Below are positions 10,861 to 22,902 of a stretch of 64,000 nucleotides of DNA, piece by piece (the stretch's first letter is position 1; each line of letters begins with the position of its first letter). This stretch comes from Rhipidocladum racemiflorum (Eukaryota > Streptophyta > Magnoliopsida > Poales > Poaceae). The stretch is taken from the NCBI GenBank assembly GCA_036346355.1, contig JAYEVF010000093.1:45635-109634 (forward strand). Reading direction: 5' to 3'. A program made the translations under genes and the position numbers. Below the pieces are notes generated by a model. It was not told the DNA's origin. It saw nothing but the letters and a program-made list of their open reading frames with translations, and searched no databases.

Positions 10861-11863
10861 CTAGGCGATAGGCCAACCTGCCAACTCAAGCGAGGATAGG
10901 AAAAGGCCCAACATACCTTGGGTGAGCTTTCCTTTGGTGCCAAAACGCACCACACCCTTGGTGGGAGATACTGCAAGAGTACGCTATCACCCACCTCAAA
11001 CTCCAAGTCTCGCCGCCTCACATCAAGATAGCTCTTACATGCGCTCTGTCTTTGCGAGAAGGTTTTCTTAACCTCCGACACGCGATCAACGATCTGCTGA
11101 ACCCAATCCGGCCCAAGAATAGCTCTCTCGCCACGGCATCCCAACAAAGTGGCGATCTGCACTTCCGACCATACAAGACCTCATAAGGAGCAGCCAGGAT
11201 CTTTGGAATGGTATTTGTTATTGTAAGCAAACTCTGCAAGGGGCAAATGGTCTTCCAGCTACCCTTCCAAGCCATCACACAGGCCACTGAGCATGTCCTC
11301 CAAAGTTTGGATGGTACGCTCGGACGCCCATCTGTCTGAGGGTGAAAAGCGGTACTAAGGCAAAGCTGCGTACCCAAAGCACTCTGCAAACTCTCCCTAA
11401 CTTGGAGACGAACTTAGCATCGATCAGAGATAATGGTCTTGGGTACACCATGCAATCTCACAATCTCCCGCACATAGATGGGAGCCAACTCGCTCATTGA
11501 ATTGGTCGTGCGGATGGGAATGAAATCTTGTGAGACTTGCCGAGACGGTCCACCACAACCCAAACAGCATCCTTCCTCGTGGAGAACGAGGTAGACCAAC
11601 CACGAAATCCATGGAGATGTCATCCCATGGCCACACGAGAACCTCCAATGGTATAATAAGGCGGCCGGACGCTTATGCTCAGCTTTGATCTTCTGACAGA
11701 TCCCACAATACGCCACATACTTGGCAATATCCACTCTCATCCTTTTCCACCAAAAATTCTTCTTCAAGTCCCTGTACATCTTGGTCTCCCCAGGATGGAC
11801 CGTGTACGGGGTGCGATGAGCTTCTTTCAGAATGTCTTCTTTCACTTGAGATTTACGGGGCAC
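10851..11863 (-). pseudogene. pol: Integrase remnant of Tekay-1
   Basis: On the minus strand the zinc-binding part is readable in 11414-11863: HRTPYTVHPGETKMYRDLKK, then VAYCGICQKIKAEHKR, giving the HHCC residues. The first catalytic Asp follows in DISMDFVVGLP (other frame, near 11600). The second is in IISDR near 11420, after which the frame stops. The third region, HPQTDG, is at about 11330, and a frameshift directly after it moves the catalytic Glu out of frame. The 11018-11162 part carries the C-terminal YLDVRRRDLEFEVGDSVLLQ segment. At least four frame breaks make it non-functional. Confidence 0.85.
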
Positions 11864-12023
11864 GCGCCTGACGGCCCTGAAACCTCAAAACTCCCGCATC
11901 ATCAACGGTAAAGTCTCCCGACTTGCCATCCTCAAAGCGTTCCTCACTGCTGGAGCAAGCGATCATCTTCTTTGTGCCTCCCGCTGCACGCTCGGGAATC
12001 GTGACTCAAGAATCAATTGAGTT

Positions 12024-12560
12024 TCAGCTTGCACGGTCCCATAAGCGATGGGAGACTCCCAAGCGCTCAAAATCAGCAACAAGACAATCAACAACAGGGG
12101 CATTGTCTTGCGATCGAGCGTCGGCCACCACATTTGCCTTCCCGGATGATACTTGGATAGTGAGGTCATAATCCTTTATCAATTCTAGCCACCTCCTCTG
12201 CCTCAAGTTCAAATCTTTACGAGTAAAGATGTACTTGAGGCTCTTGTGATCAGTAAAATATCACAAGATTCGCCAGTACAAATAATGCCTCCATATCTTC
12301 AATGCAAACACCACGGCGGCTAGCTCAAGATCATGGGTGGGATAGTTACGCTCATGCTTTTTCAGCTGCCTCGAAGCATAAGCAATCACCTTGCCATTTT
12401 GCATGAGCACACAACCAAGTCCCAACCGAGAAGCATCGGAATAAGCAGTGAAGCGCTTCCCGGTTCGGGAAGGGTAAGAACACGAGGCGATCACTAACTT
12501 CTCCTTCAAAGTGCAGAAAGTGTGCTCACACTCTGCGATCCACGGAACTTCATCCCCTTA
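12024..12560 (-). pseudogene. pol: RNase H remnant of Tekay-1
   Basis: On the minus strand YSDASRLGLGCVLMQNGKV and YPTHDLELAAVVFALKIWRHYLY are readable in 12261-12509, so the first catalytic Asp and the Glu of DLEL are present in one frame. The segment 12024-12212 then gives NLRQRRWLELIKDYDL, VSSGKANVVADA and the end of the connection region. A frameshift or stop separates the two parts near 12250. The stretch 11864-12023 joins RNase H to integrase and holds only decayed pol. Confidence 0.82.
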
Positions 12561-13500
12561 CGAGTCGGTTGTGAAAGTGGCTTGGCAATGATAGAGAAAT
12601 CACTGCACAAAAGCGCCGATAGTATCCAGCCAACCCAAGGAAACTACGCACCTCTTTGACATTGGAAGGCCTCTTCCAATCCAAAACTCTTTGAGACTTT
12701 GCTAGGATCTACCGATATGCCCTCTGGATTGATGATGTGGCCAAGAAAACCCATACGGAATCCAGAACTCGCACTTTTCAGCTTAGCAAAGAATTGATTC
12801 TCCCTCGAGTACTCGGCACAAGCCTCAAGTGTCGCTCATGCTCCTCTTCGATTTAGAGTAAATCGGAATGTCATCGATGAACACTACCACAAACTCATCA
12901 AGGTACTTGTGTAGCATCTGTTCATCGCCTCCATAAAGACAATGAGAGCATTAGTTAGTCCAAAAGACATAACTTTAAATTCATAATGCCCATACCTAGT
13001 GGAGAAAGTAGTCTTCTCAATGTCCTGCTCCCTCACACGGATCTGATTATACCCCGATCAAGATCAATTTTGGAGAACACCTTTGCTCCCTTGATTGGTC
13101 AAGCGGATCCTCGATGCGAGCAAAGGATACTTGTTTTTGACTCGTCACTTGGTTAAGAGCACGATAATCAATGCACATCGCCAACTTCCATCCTTCTTGA
13201 GGCGAAGAGGGCGGGTGCTCCCCATGGCGATACGCTACGCCGAATGAAGCCTTTGGCCACAGATCCTCCAAGCTGCTTCTTCAACTCGTCTTGAAAAGGT
13301 CGAGCCAAGCGGTATGGAGAGATAGAAATAGGTTGAGTGCCGGAGCAAGATCAATACGAAACTCCACATTCCTCACGGGAGGTAGACCAGGCAACTCGTC
13401 GGGGAACACATCAACGAACTCCTTCACTACAGAAATCTCCTCAATGGGAATCGAGGAAGATGGTTTCTCGAGACAAAGTCATGAGGAAACCCAATGACCT
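12561..13500 (-). pseudogene. pol: Reverse transcriptase remnant of Tekay-1
   Basis: On the minus strand the RT core is readable in pieces: the linker with LPGLPPVR-like sequence near 13380, CIDYRALNQVTSQKQ near 13150, and the catalytic box FIDD at about 12868-12882 followed by IPIYSK. Here the active site keeps both aspartates, unlike the two other Tekay families in the window. Frameshifts and stops occur every 100-300 bases, including one in the thumb/connection region (12600-12850). Confidence 0.8.
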
Positions 13501-13870
13501 CAAGCAGGCCGAGAAAACAAACTAGTCAAAGCAAAGAGGCCGGAGGGTATACCACCCTGAAAGGTCAACTCTTCCCGGGCCAGGGCCTGCAAGGCAACAG
13601 CGTCTTCCGAAACAACAGATCTTAGCACTGCATCGATGCAGCCACCCATGCCCAAAATGACATCAAAAGGAGCCAAGCTGGATCACCATGAGATTGGCAA
13701 AGAAAACCTCATCATCAATGGCAATGGTGCAACCAGGGCAAACCAAAGAACTAGCAATCAAACCCCAGAGAACTGACTAACACGGACTCGTAAATCATTG
13801 AACTCCCAACTTAGCTCTACTAGCAAACTCAGCGACACAAAAGAATAGGATGCTCAGGAATCAAATAGAA
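13501..13870 (-). pseudogene. pol: Aspartic protease remnant of Tekay-1
   Basis: On the minus strand the active site reads AFVLFDS near 13854-13875 and is then cut by a TGA where the family has the Gly of DSG. Downstream, the second conserved block PFDVILGMGWL is recognisable near 13645-13690. Both flanks are in different frames, so the protease is inactive as written. Confidence 0.7.
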
Positions 13871-15300
13871 CAAAGGCATCAACGGAATCCTGAGCGAGTA
13901 CGAAACCACCTCTGGATGCCGGTGACTCGGCGGTCGGCAAAGCGTACACTCTGGTGGCGCCGGGACGAAGGAGCCCGACTCGGTGATGCCCCATCAAGGT
14001 GGGGCGGAGGAGGCAAGCGAGGAGGAAGCAGACGGCCGCGGGCACTAGTACGCCCTGGTGGCACCCACGCAACGGGTGGTGAGAAACAGAGCGACCATCA
14101 TGTGCACCGATCCTCTAGAAGACGCCGCTGGAGTGGGAGGAGAAGGCACCGTCTCCCACTTGATGATGCTACCGGGGTTCATCCGGCGGACTCGCCCCAT
14201 ATGGCCGGGCTTGCCACGCAGTGGTTGCAACTCCCGGTCCAACCACACTCTGAAGCACGGTGCTCGCCACCGCATAAGCACTTCATGCCCTGCCCATGCA
14301 GGGCGAACAGTGGCTCGCGAAGAAGATGACCTGGGCGGCCCCATCTTAGCCCACGAGGAGCCACATCCTCCCTTGAACTTCTTGAAGGTGGGTCGAGAGG
14401 ACCCACCTCCTCCACCAAAGGTCCTCTTCGGCCCCGCTTTGGGTCACAGGAACCCCTGAACCTCCCAGGTTACGCTTGTCCCAGAGAGCTCCAACTCGAG
14501 CTCCATGCCCTTCGCTTGCTCCACCCACAGGCGAGAAGTCACGAGGTCTGATCGCCCCCATGACAACTCTGAACTCCTGGTTGAGGCCCCTACGGAACCT
14601 CCTAGCTTTCTCCGATCGTTTACCGCCACACGGCCCGTGCAAAGCGCACCACGCTGTTGAACTCCTTCTCATACTCTGCCACCGACCTCTTTCCCTGGGA
14701 AAGAGTGGTCGAGTAAGCTCCATCCTCTCAAGGAAAGACTGCAGGTGGAACTTGGCTCGGAGGCGAGCCACAAAGTCCTCAGGTGGTCGACCCAGATCGG
14801 GGTTCTAGCGGCCCGAACCCCCTCCCACGAGATATCGGCTTGGCCCTTCGGTGAAAAGCCACAAGCGAGTCCTCTGAACCGAGGTCAATTCTAGGACCTC
14901 AAAGCGCCTCTCCATGTACATGACCAATCTGCGGATCGATCGGCGTGCTGCTCCGTCGAAAGTGTCAAGACGGAGGGACATCCACTCCGGAGACTCATCC
15001 TCGGCTCCGGTGCGTGAGGGCAACAACGGGGCCACTACGAGGGAGGCACAGCGAGGGCTGCCCATGGCTAGCTGGCGCAGCTCTGAATCTCCCTCTGCAG
15101 AGCCTGGACGAACTCGTAATTGGCCGCGGGCACCCCCGCCCCCGCACAGCCGAAGCTCCTCCTGAGTGGCCCACGAGCATTAAGCGGCAGCTACCCTCGA
15201 CAGCAGACTCCTCAACTCCTGGGAGCCTCGCCCCTGGCCTCCACGACCACGGCGTCCACGGCCTCTACCCTCGGCATGGTTGCTTAGACAGACAACCACC
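13871..15300 (-). pseudogene. gag: gag remnant of Tekay-1 with zinc knuckle
   Basis: On the minus strand the capsid region runs from about 15290 to 14350 in several frames. The N-terminal part includes ESPEWMSLRLDTFDGAA, MYMERRFEVLELTSVQR and LWLFTEGPSRYL; the middle part carries MARLRAKFHLQSFLERMEL and KARRFRRGL. A zinc knuckle with CLCGGEHRASEC is at about 14250-14300, and a second knuckle-like GSCNHC follows, partly out of frame. A 250-base linker leads to the protease. The gag start is not certain because the 5' part is shifted. Confidence 0.75.
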
Positions 15301-15588
15301 CAAACACCAAAGCACACAATCAAGATCATAGATCAAACATTATCATAAGCATATTCCTTATCACATAATCAAGCGCGATGCATTGATGAACCAAAACCCA
15401 TCCTCTTTGTGCAACCAAGTGTGTCAGATTTTAGATTAGTTATACCACTTTTACAAGTTTTAACGTTGCTATCCTATAACAAGGTTTTAGTTAGAACCTA
15501 AGCCATGTTTCTAAGTTATTCCACATCACATTTTAGTTGTACCCTATAGCATGACACTAAAAATTCACATTCCAAGGACCTACAGCCC
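15301..15588 (-). other. 5' leader of Tekay-1
   Basis: This AT-rich sequence lies between the primer binding site and gag on the minus strand. I see no gene in it. It presumably contains the packaging region. Confidence 0.5.
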
Positions 15589-15600
15589 GCTCTGATACCA
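15589..15600 (-). other. Primer binding site of Tekay-1
   Basis: On the minus strand TGGTATCAGAGC begins two bases after the 5' LTR. It is complementary to the 3' end of plant initiator methionine tRNA, the usual primer for this lineage. The match over these 12 bases is exact. Confidence 0.92.
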
Positions 15601-15602
15601 AC

Positions 15603-17807
15603 TGTAACACCCCGGCATTTAATATGCCCGAATGCTACCAAACACAAGCTAAACAACAACTAAATACCATATTTAGCATAAAATTCCAGCAAAGGTGCAT
15701 AGGCTAAAAACCGAGATTTCGGCAGCACCTCCTTCGTTTTATCATGAATTTAAGGAACAGCAACAATATAGCATTATATGGCAATAAGAGAAACATCTAA
15801 ATCAGCAATAAATAAAGTCTTAACGACAATAAAAGACTAACATCAAGCTCTTAAAGTTCCAAGTGTCAAACAAACAATAGAACTCTCATTAACCAAGCTA
15901 AGACTTAATTTAACGGCCATCACACGCAATTTATTATCCAACTAAATGAAATGACTTGGGGAAACACTAAGGTGAAGCAACGTGTGAGCGTGTGACTAAT
16001 CCCCTTTCCCGCATGCCGTTCTCATGGTACCTAAAACAACAAGAAAACACAAGGGTGAGTTCGAAAACTCAGCAAGCATACTGCAATGGACAACAAGCAT
16101 AACAACAAGTCAATAACATCTTTCATCATGTATAACATCTCATTCATGAATACTTATCAATATCATCATCAATTTGTATGCGATGTAATGCATTGCTCTG
16201 ACCCTCTGGAACCTCATACCGGTATGGGAAGTACACACCGTCGGTGTGCACCCTTTCCTCCCTTCCATCCCGAAGATGGAGGGTGCCTACTCGCTTCCAA
16301 ACACCACGTGGATGGAATCACGACATAGGACTTACTCAATGGCGTTCCGGATTAGTCATAACTTTCTCACCGACCTTGCCGGACTAGTTAAGACTTTCTC
16401 ACCGCCCTCGCCCTATCTCATGACATGCATGCAACCATGCCAATTATCATATTCAATTCACATATTAACACATGGCATCATAATATGTTAAACATGCTCA
16501 TCATATCATATCAATTATTAACACATGGCAAGTGAACATATATCATGTAAACAATTCCATCTAATTTCAACATGCAACCTACAACTTGCTATCCATCACA
16601 ACACACTTGCCTCAACCACGTGCAACGGATTGGCGGGAAGAAGAGGGAACTCCCGGGGTCACACCACCTGCACATAGGCATCACACACTCACAATCATAA
16701 CCTCAAAACAGTACACACGCCCCCATCTAACCCGACATTGCCAACTACTCGCAAAACCTAAAAACAGAGGTTCTGTCCCGGCGGGACAGCAGCCTTGCAA
16801 AAGGCATAACTTGAGTTCTGGGACTCCAAATCGAATAAACGAGTACACTGTCGCGAAGCTTAGGAAATTTCCCAACTTTTTCTAGTTATAGGGAAAGACT
16901 GATTCGGACTCTAAAATTGTTTAATCTACAGATTACCACAATCTGTTCCAGTTACGTCACAGATTTTTAGGCGCTCGGTAAAACAGCCATAACTTTCAAA
17001 CGGCTGATCGGAAATTAACGTGCTTTACGTCCACGGAAAGATAATTAAATTATCTACAACTTCCTAGAAGTCCGTACGGTCTGATTCGGATTCTAAATCG
17101 ACGGAAACTCGAACCCTAGTTCGACTGCTCAATCTGCCCGAAAACAGAAACGTGGACAAGTTTAGATCTAACCCAAATTACTTCAAACCAGCGCCTCCAA
17201 TTGATCTAAAAACTTGATAAACACCCTAATAACAGTACCTAGATCATCCCCAAGGATCCCCAAGATCATACCTTTGCCCGATGCACCAAACTCCAATGAA
17301 TCTCCTCGCGAATCGCTCCTCGCTCCACGTTACTCGCTCCTCGCTCCTCGCTCCTCGCTCCTCGCTCCACGGGATGACTCCACAAGGTGCAGGGGTGGGG
17401 AGGCCACCCTAGGGCAGCAAGGGGTGGAGGGAGGTGGTGTGGAGATGGAGGAAAGGGAGGGTGCGCCACGGTTTAGGGGGGCTAGGGCTTAGGGGAGGGG
17501 GAGGGAGGAGAGGGGCGCAAGAGGGGGAGGTGGGGGCGCAATATGGGGAGGTGGGGGCGCAAGGGGGCTGGGGGAAGCCCCTTTTACCAGCCCTCAACCC
17601 AATCCTAGTCCGTTACGGAGTCCTAATCCATCCCACCAAAGCCCACCAAGGCCCAAAACTCCTCCGGGAAGGCCCAAAACCCCGGAAACGGCCCGGAAAC
17701 GTTATTAACCCCCGATCCTTATGATTTTAACCTTATTTCCACATCTCATACTGTATTTAACCTTATCATGTTCAAAAATTAAGGATACGACACTCCGAGG
17801 TGTCACA
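15603..17807 (-). repeat. 5' LTR of Tekay-1 (right on the + strand)
   Basis: This 2,205-bp direct repeat of 8281-10482 shows few differences. It carries the same hairpin at 16056-16071. The G-rich plus-strand tract at 17385-17580 has longer G runs than in the left LTR. It ends at target duplication gggct. Confidence 0.92.
16056..16071 (-). other. LTR hairpin TGAGTT-TTCG-AACTCA (Tekay-1, 5' LTR)
   Basis: This is identical to the hairpin at 8734-8749, as expected for the second LTR of the same element. Confidence 0.6.
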
Positions 17808-20800
17808 GGGCTTCATGTTTGCTGTAGCTCATTTTAGCAAGCAATTTGGGCTCATCAGAGTCGGTGTGAATCCTACACCACAAACGGAACCATAAGTCAC
17901 GTTCGCACCAGAACGAGTACGAAAAGAAAGCTCGTGGCAGACACCCTGAATAGAGTTCATGTGTGCCCAAGCTCATTCCGGCATGCGTTTCTGCTGCATC
18001 CGGGTCGGTGTAAAACATTTCTCAGCGATAGGTGCCAACGGGTACTGCGAGCTGCGTGCGTATCAAAACGATGCACGGAAGGAAAATGTAGGCCAAACTC
18101 CACGAGTGGACTTTACATGCCTTTCAGCACAATTCTGCATTCATTTCGAATACGTCCAAGTGAGTGTGGACCATCCCTCCGCGACGGGTCGCAAGGTTTA
18201 CTACAAGCTACGTCCGGACGAAAACGATGCACGAAAGGAAAATTGGCGTCAAACTCCCCGGATGGAGTTCATATATGCCCTATCCCATTTCAACAAGCAT
18301 TTTGAGTGCGTCAAGTCGATCTGAAACATTCATGCAATGGGTCCCTAATGATGCTGCAAAGCGATGCATACCAAAGGTGCACAACACGAAATTTTGTTCA
18401 AAACATGCCGAATGAACTTCATATACGCACACACAATTTTCGGCATGCATTTCGAGTTCGTCCGAGTTCTTGTGAAACATTTCCCCACGATGAGCACGAA
18501 CGAATACTACAAGCGGCGCCCATTCGAAAGCGTTGCGGCGGTATGAAACTGAGTGCCAAACACAACGATTGGAGTTCATATGTGCTTTAACTCATTTTGG
18601 CATGCATTTCGAACATGTCCGAGTCGGTTTCAAACATTCCACCATGACGGGTTCCCACGGGTAATACAAGCGGAATACAAACGGAACCGATGCCGCGAAA
18701 CTGAATCGAGTGCCAAGCGTTCGAAAGAACTTATCATGTTTGCTACCGCTTTTCATCATTTGTTTGAATCCGTTCGGTATATGCGGAAGAATCCCCACGA
18801 CGGGTCGAATCGCGCTGCGGCGGCGATATACGAAAATGAAAATGATGCCACGAAATGAAACATTGTGGCAAACACCACCACGCCAAAAATGATGCACGGA
18901 ATGGAATATCGTGGCAAGCACCCCACGCTGCAACCTTACACGCCAAAATGAAACATTGCGACGCAAGCGAAAGAGATGAATGAAATGAAGCGGGTGCCAA
19001 ACACGCGAATGCAATTCATATGTGTTGTTACTCATTTAGGCATGCATTTCGAATCCGTTAATTCGGCGTGAAATATTCATAGCAGCGAGTTCCTAAGTGA
19101 AAGAATTGAAAGCGATGCACGAAATGAAACCGAGTGCCAAACACCCGAATTAACTTACGATGTTAAGCTTGTGCATTTCAAAGTGCAATTACGCATTCAT
19201 TTCGAATACGTCAGAGTAAGTCACGAAACATCCCTCATGACGGGTCACAAGGGCTCTTGCAAGCTGCGTCAGAATGAAAGCGATGCAGAAAGCGAACTGG
19301 GTGTCAAACTCCCGAATGTGCTTCACATGTGCCTAGCCCGTTTCAGCAAGCGTTTCAAATGCGTCCGACTTGAAGCGAAACATTCATGCCGCGATGGTAA
19401 TGTACACCACACGCGTACCAGAATCATGCACAAAGAGAAACATTGTTCCAAACATGCCGAATGTACTTTGTATATGCCCAAGCGCATTTCGGCATGCGTT
19501 TTGAATCTTTCCGAGTCGTGTGAAACATTCCTCATGACGATGATTTGTATGGTGCATGGATTTTCACAAGAAAACGACGCATAAGATGAAGCTGAGTGTC
19601 AATCAACCCGAATGGGCTTCATGTTTGCCATAGCTCATTTCAGCAAGCAATTTGGGCTCATCCAAGTCGGTGTGAAACCTACACCATAAACGGAACCATA
19701 AGTCACGTTCGCACCAGAACGAGTATGAAAAGAAAGCTCGTGGCAGACACCCTGAATAGTGTTCATGTGCGCCCAAGCTCATTTCGACATGCATTTCTGC
19801 TGCTTCCGGGTCGGTGTAAAACATTTCTCAACGATAGGTGCCAACGGGTACTGCGAGCTGCGTGCGTATCAAAACGATGCACGGAAGGAAAATATAGGCC
19901 AAACTCCGCGAGTGGACTTTACATGCCTTTCAGCACAATTCTGCCTTAATTTCGAATACGTCCAAGTGAGTATGGAACATCCCTCCGCGACGGGTCGCAA
20001 GGCGTACTGCAAGCTACGTCCGGACGAAAACGATGCACGAAAGGAAATTGGTGTCAAACTCTCCGGATAGAGTTCATATATGCCCTATCCCATTTCAACA
20101 AGCATTTCGACTACGTGCGAGTCGATGCGAAACATTCATGCACGGCAGGTCCCTATTGGTACTGCAAACTACACGCATACCAAAATGGTGCACAACACGA
20201 AACTTTGTTCCAATCATGCCGAATGAACTTCATATACGCCCACACACTTTTCGGCATGCATTTCGAGTCCGTCCGAGTTCTTGTGACACATTTCCCCACG
20301 ATGAGCACGAACGAATACTACAAGCGGCGCCCATTCGGCGTTATGCGCGGTATGAAACTCGAGTGCTAAGCATAGCGATTGGAGTTCATATGTGCTTTAA
20401 CTCATTTTGGCATGCATTTCGAATATGTCCGAGTCGGTGTCAAACATTCCACCACGACGGGTTCCCACGGGTAATACAAGCAGAATACAAATGGAACCGA
20501 TGCACGAAACTGAACTGAGTGCCAAACGCCCCGAAAGAAGTTATCATGTTTGCTACCGCTTTTCATCATTTGTTTCGAATCCGTTCGAGTATGTCTGGAA
20601 GAATCCCCCACACGACGGGTCCGAACGGGCACTGCAGCGGCAGCCATTCGAATATGAAAATAATGCACGAAATGAAACATTGTGGCAAACACCACACGCG
20701 CCGAAAATGATGCACGGAATGGAACATCGTGGCAAGCACCCCACACGTTGCAACCTTGCATGCCAAAATGAAACATTGCGGCACGAAACGAAAGTGATGA

Positions 20801-21024
20801 ACGAAATGAAGCCGGGTGCCAAACACGCCGAATGCAATTCATATGTGTTGTGACTCATTTAGGCATGCATTTCAAATCCGTCCGAGTCGGCGTGAAATAT
20901 TCCGCAAGGACGAGTTCCTAAGCTGAAAGAATTGAAAGCGATGCACGAAATAAAACCGAGTGCCAAACACCCGGAATTAACTTACGATGTTCGCTTGTGC
21001 ATTTCAGCGCAATTCTGCATTCAT
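17808..21024 (+). repeat. Satellite block B (higher-order repeat continued)
   Basis: The array resumes exactly in phase after Tekay-1, starting with the duplicated gggct. The marker tgctaccgcttttcatc occurs at 18741 and 20551, a period of about 1,810 bp. Removing Tekay-1 plus one duplication puts 7397 and 18749 about 1,820 bp apart. The stretch 18640-19600 differs from the rest by clustered CG-site changes, for example ttaagcttg for ttcgcttg and catgacg for ccgcgacg. The block stops inside the third monomer type at the Copia fragment. Confidence 0.85.
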
Positions 21025-21340
21025 TAATGGTTATTCAAATGTTAGCATGTGAACTCGGGACTTGTTACTTGTTGCTTATTGCCTTACTTATGCTATGATG
21101 GATGATTGCTACTCGTTTTATGGATGTTTTAATATTAATGGTTATTCAAATGTTAGCATTCATATTGTTCGTTTCATTATATGCTCAGTTCTAGGGGGAG
21201 CTCCTGCAAAATTCCTTTCAAAATTGTGCATTCGCGATCTTTTCCTATTCAATGCACATCTTTAAGGGGAGCTAAACCTAGACTAATCTTTCATTATATC
21301 CTTTTCATTGTAAGCTTTAATCGGGTTGTCATCAATCACC

Positions 21341-21354
21341 AAAAAGGGGGAGAT
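21341..21354 (+). other. Polypurine tract of the Copia-type fragment
   Basis: aaaaagggggagat lies directly before the LTR TG, the expected position. Confidence 0.75.
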
Positions 21355-21679
21355 TGAAAGTGCATCTAGGCCCCCAAATTGGTTTTGGTTGATTAATGAC
21401 AAGCGATTAAAGAGACTAATGTCTTCAATGAGATTATGAACAGGTAAAAGGTTCAATGTGAGATCGTCTACATGCGATGGATACCCTCAAACAAGATTTC
21501 GCGAGTAAAACGGCATTACGCTTGTATTTTCTATGTTTTGTGTCGTAGGAATGCCGTACTATTAAGAGGGATGCATCGTAAATGATCTAGGATAGTCTCT
21601 ATGCTCAGATGAATGCTACTTTATTTCTTGTTGAGACCCTAAGTCACCGCGCATGCACCTGAATGTGTTTTTATCAAAG

Positions 21680-22160
21680 CTCAAGTCGGACATTCCGATA
21701 TTACATCGAAGTTCGATGTGGCCGGACATTCCGATGTGCATGCTTGCTTCAAATCCGATCGTAGTAGATGCATCGAAAGTTCCGATATTTTTATCGGAAG
21801 TTCCGATCGTTCTTGATGCTTTCTAGGGTGCTCTCTGGAAATATCGGAAGTTACGATATTTGACATCGGAAGTTCCGATGTATTCAAACCTGAAAAGGAG
21901 CTCTGGAATTATCGGACACTCCGATATATTAGATCGGACATTCCGATGTTAAGTCGGAAGTTCCGATGTTTATATCGAGACGATCCGATATGGACTTAGA
22001 AGCATTTGTCGAGGAGCTTTTCGGGAACATCGGACATTCGATGTTGGTATCGGAAGTTCCGATGCACCTTTTCGGCGATTGAAGTGCGCTCGAGTTACGA
22101 TTGTTTGCACATATCGGACATTCCGATGTTGATATCGGAAGTTCCGATATGCATTTGAGT
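21680..22160 (+). repeat. Array of TCGGAAGTTCCGAT / TCGGACATTCCGAT palindromes
   Basis: About fourteen near-palindromic 14-mers occur here, upstream of the TATA box, and about three more at 22768-22815. Two versions alternate irregularly, one with aagt and one with acat in the centre. Their position in the presumed U3 suggests dyad binding sites, or a run of short cruciform-prone repeats. Confidence 0.7.
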
Positions 22161-22191
22161 GGGTGTATAACGGCTAGTTTTTGCAAGAATC

Positions 22192-22199
22192 TATAAATA
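22192..22199 (+). promoter_or_regulatory. Putative TATA box in Copia-type LTR
   Basis: TATAAATA lies about 50 bp downstream of the last palindrome of the main cluster and near the middle of the LTR. This is a plausible core promoter position. Confidence 0.55.
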
Positions 22200-22902
22200 C
22201 CCCACTCCTCTCTCATTTGAGGGTGACACACTCTTGTTGGCAGAACTCTAGAGCACCTTGAGCACCTTCTAGCTTTCTATTGAGTCCTCCTCTTTGATCT
22301 TAGGGATCATCTAGAGAGTGAGGAAAATAGCTGAGATCTAGAGTTTGAAGTGAAAAGCAAGTGTCATTCATCTCGAGCTTAAGAGTGTTCCTCCAAGATC
22401 GTTCAACGGTGTATTTGTTTCTCTTGGAGGTTGAAGGACTCCTAGACGGCTAGGTGTCGATCACGAGCTCCCAAGGATTGTGGGACGCGTGAGAAGTTTG
22501 TGAAGTCCGGCTCCGCCTCCGAAAGGAAAGGAACCAATAGTGGAACCAAGCCTCAAGTGTGACCAAGGTTTGGGAGGAAAGGGTTGGAAAAGACCCGGCT
22601 CTTTGGAGCCTCCTCAACGGAGATGTAGGATTCCCTCAAGAATCCGAACTCCGGGAACAAATCCGTGTCTTTACTTAAACTTGTTTCCTTATTTAGTTGA
22701 TATAACGTTCTTAGATTGCTTTCCAAGTTAATTACTCTCAGTGATTAATTGTCCGTATCTAAAGTCGATCGGACATTCCGAATCGTATCGGAAGTTCCGA
22801 TCCAATACCGTAAGTTCGATACTCTTTCATTGCGACAAATTTAGTTTAAATTTTAAACTGCCTATTCACCCCCCCCCTCTAGGCAACTTTCTCATCTTTT
22901 CA

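Larger units (their letters stand above)
8281..17807 (-). mobile_element. Tekay-1: complete LTR chromovirus (Tekay lineage) inserted in satellite
   Basis: This is a 9,527-bp element on the minus strand with two LTRs of about 2.2 kb, TGTGACA...TGTTACA ends, a tRNA-iMet-type primer binding site, a polypurine tract and a 5-bp target duplication. Gag, protease, RT, RNase H, integrase and a chromodomain are all recognisable on the minus strand in canonical order, but all are interrupted by frameshifts and stops. The lineage is inferred from the chromodomain sequence and the long TGTRACACC-type LTRs. The LTRs are nearly identical, so the insertion is recent relative to the coding decay. Confidence 0.9.
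21025..22902 (+). mobile_element. 3' part of a Copia-type (SIRE/Maximus-like) element
   Basis: About 330 bp of non-coding 3' internal sequence with agggggagct purine runs is followed by a polypurine tract and a 1,548-bp LTR. The left satellite flank is in monomer type 3 and the right flank at the end of type 8. The element is therefore 5'-truncated and the flanks are not contiguous, which implies a deletion or rearrangement. The lineage is inferred from the LTR start TGAAAGTGCATCTAGGCCCC and the repeated purine-rich stretches. No coding domain remains. Confidence 0.65.
21355..22902 (+). repeat. LTR of the Copia-type fragment
   Basis: It starts TGAAAGTGCATCTAGG and ends ...CTCATCTTTTCA, so it has TGAAAG...CTTTTCA inverted ends. 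It contains a TATAAATA box at 22192-22199 and many short palindromes (see 21680-22160). Only one LTR is present in the window. Confidence 0.75.

Noticed and set aside
15589..15600. tRNA-like match
   Set aside because: Only the 12-base complement of initiator Met tRNA is present, as a primer binding site. No cloverleaf surrounds it here or at the other sites.
21680..22160. CRISPR-like regularly spaced short palindromes
   Set aside because: Spacing is irregular, the spacers are not unique array spacers, and the context is a plant LTR.
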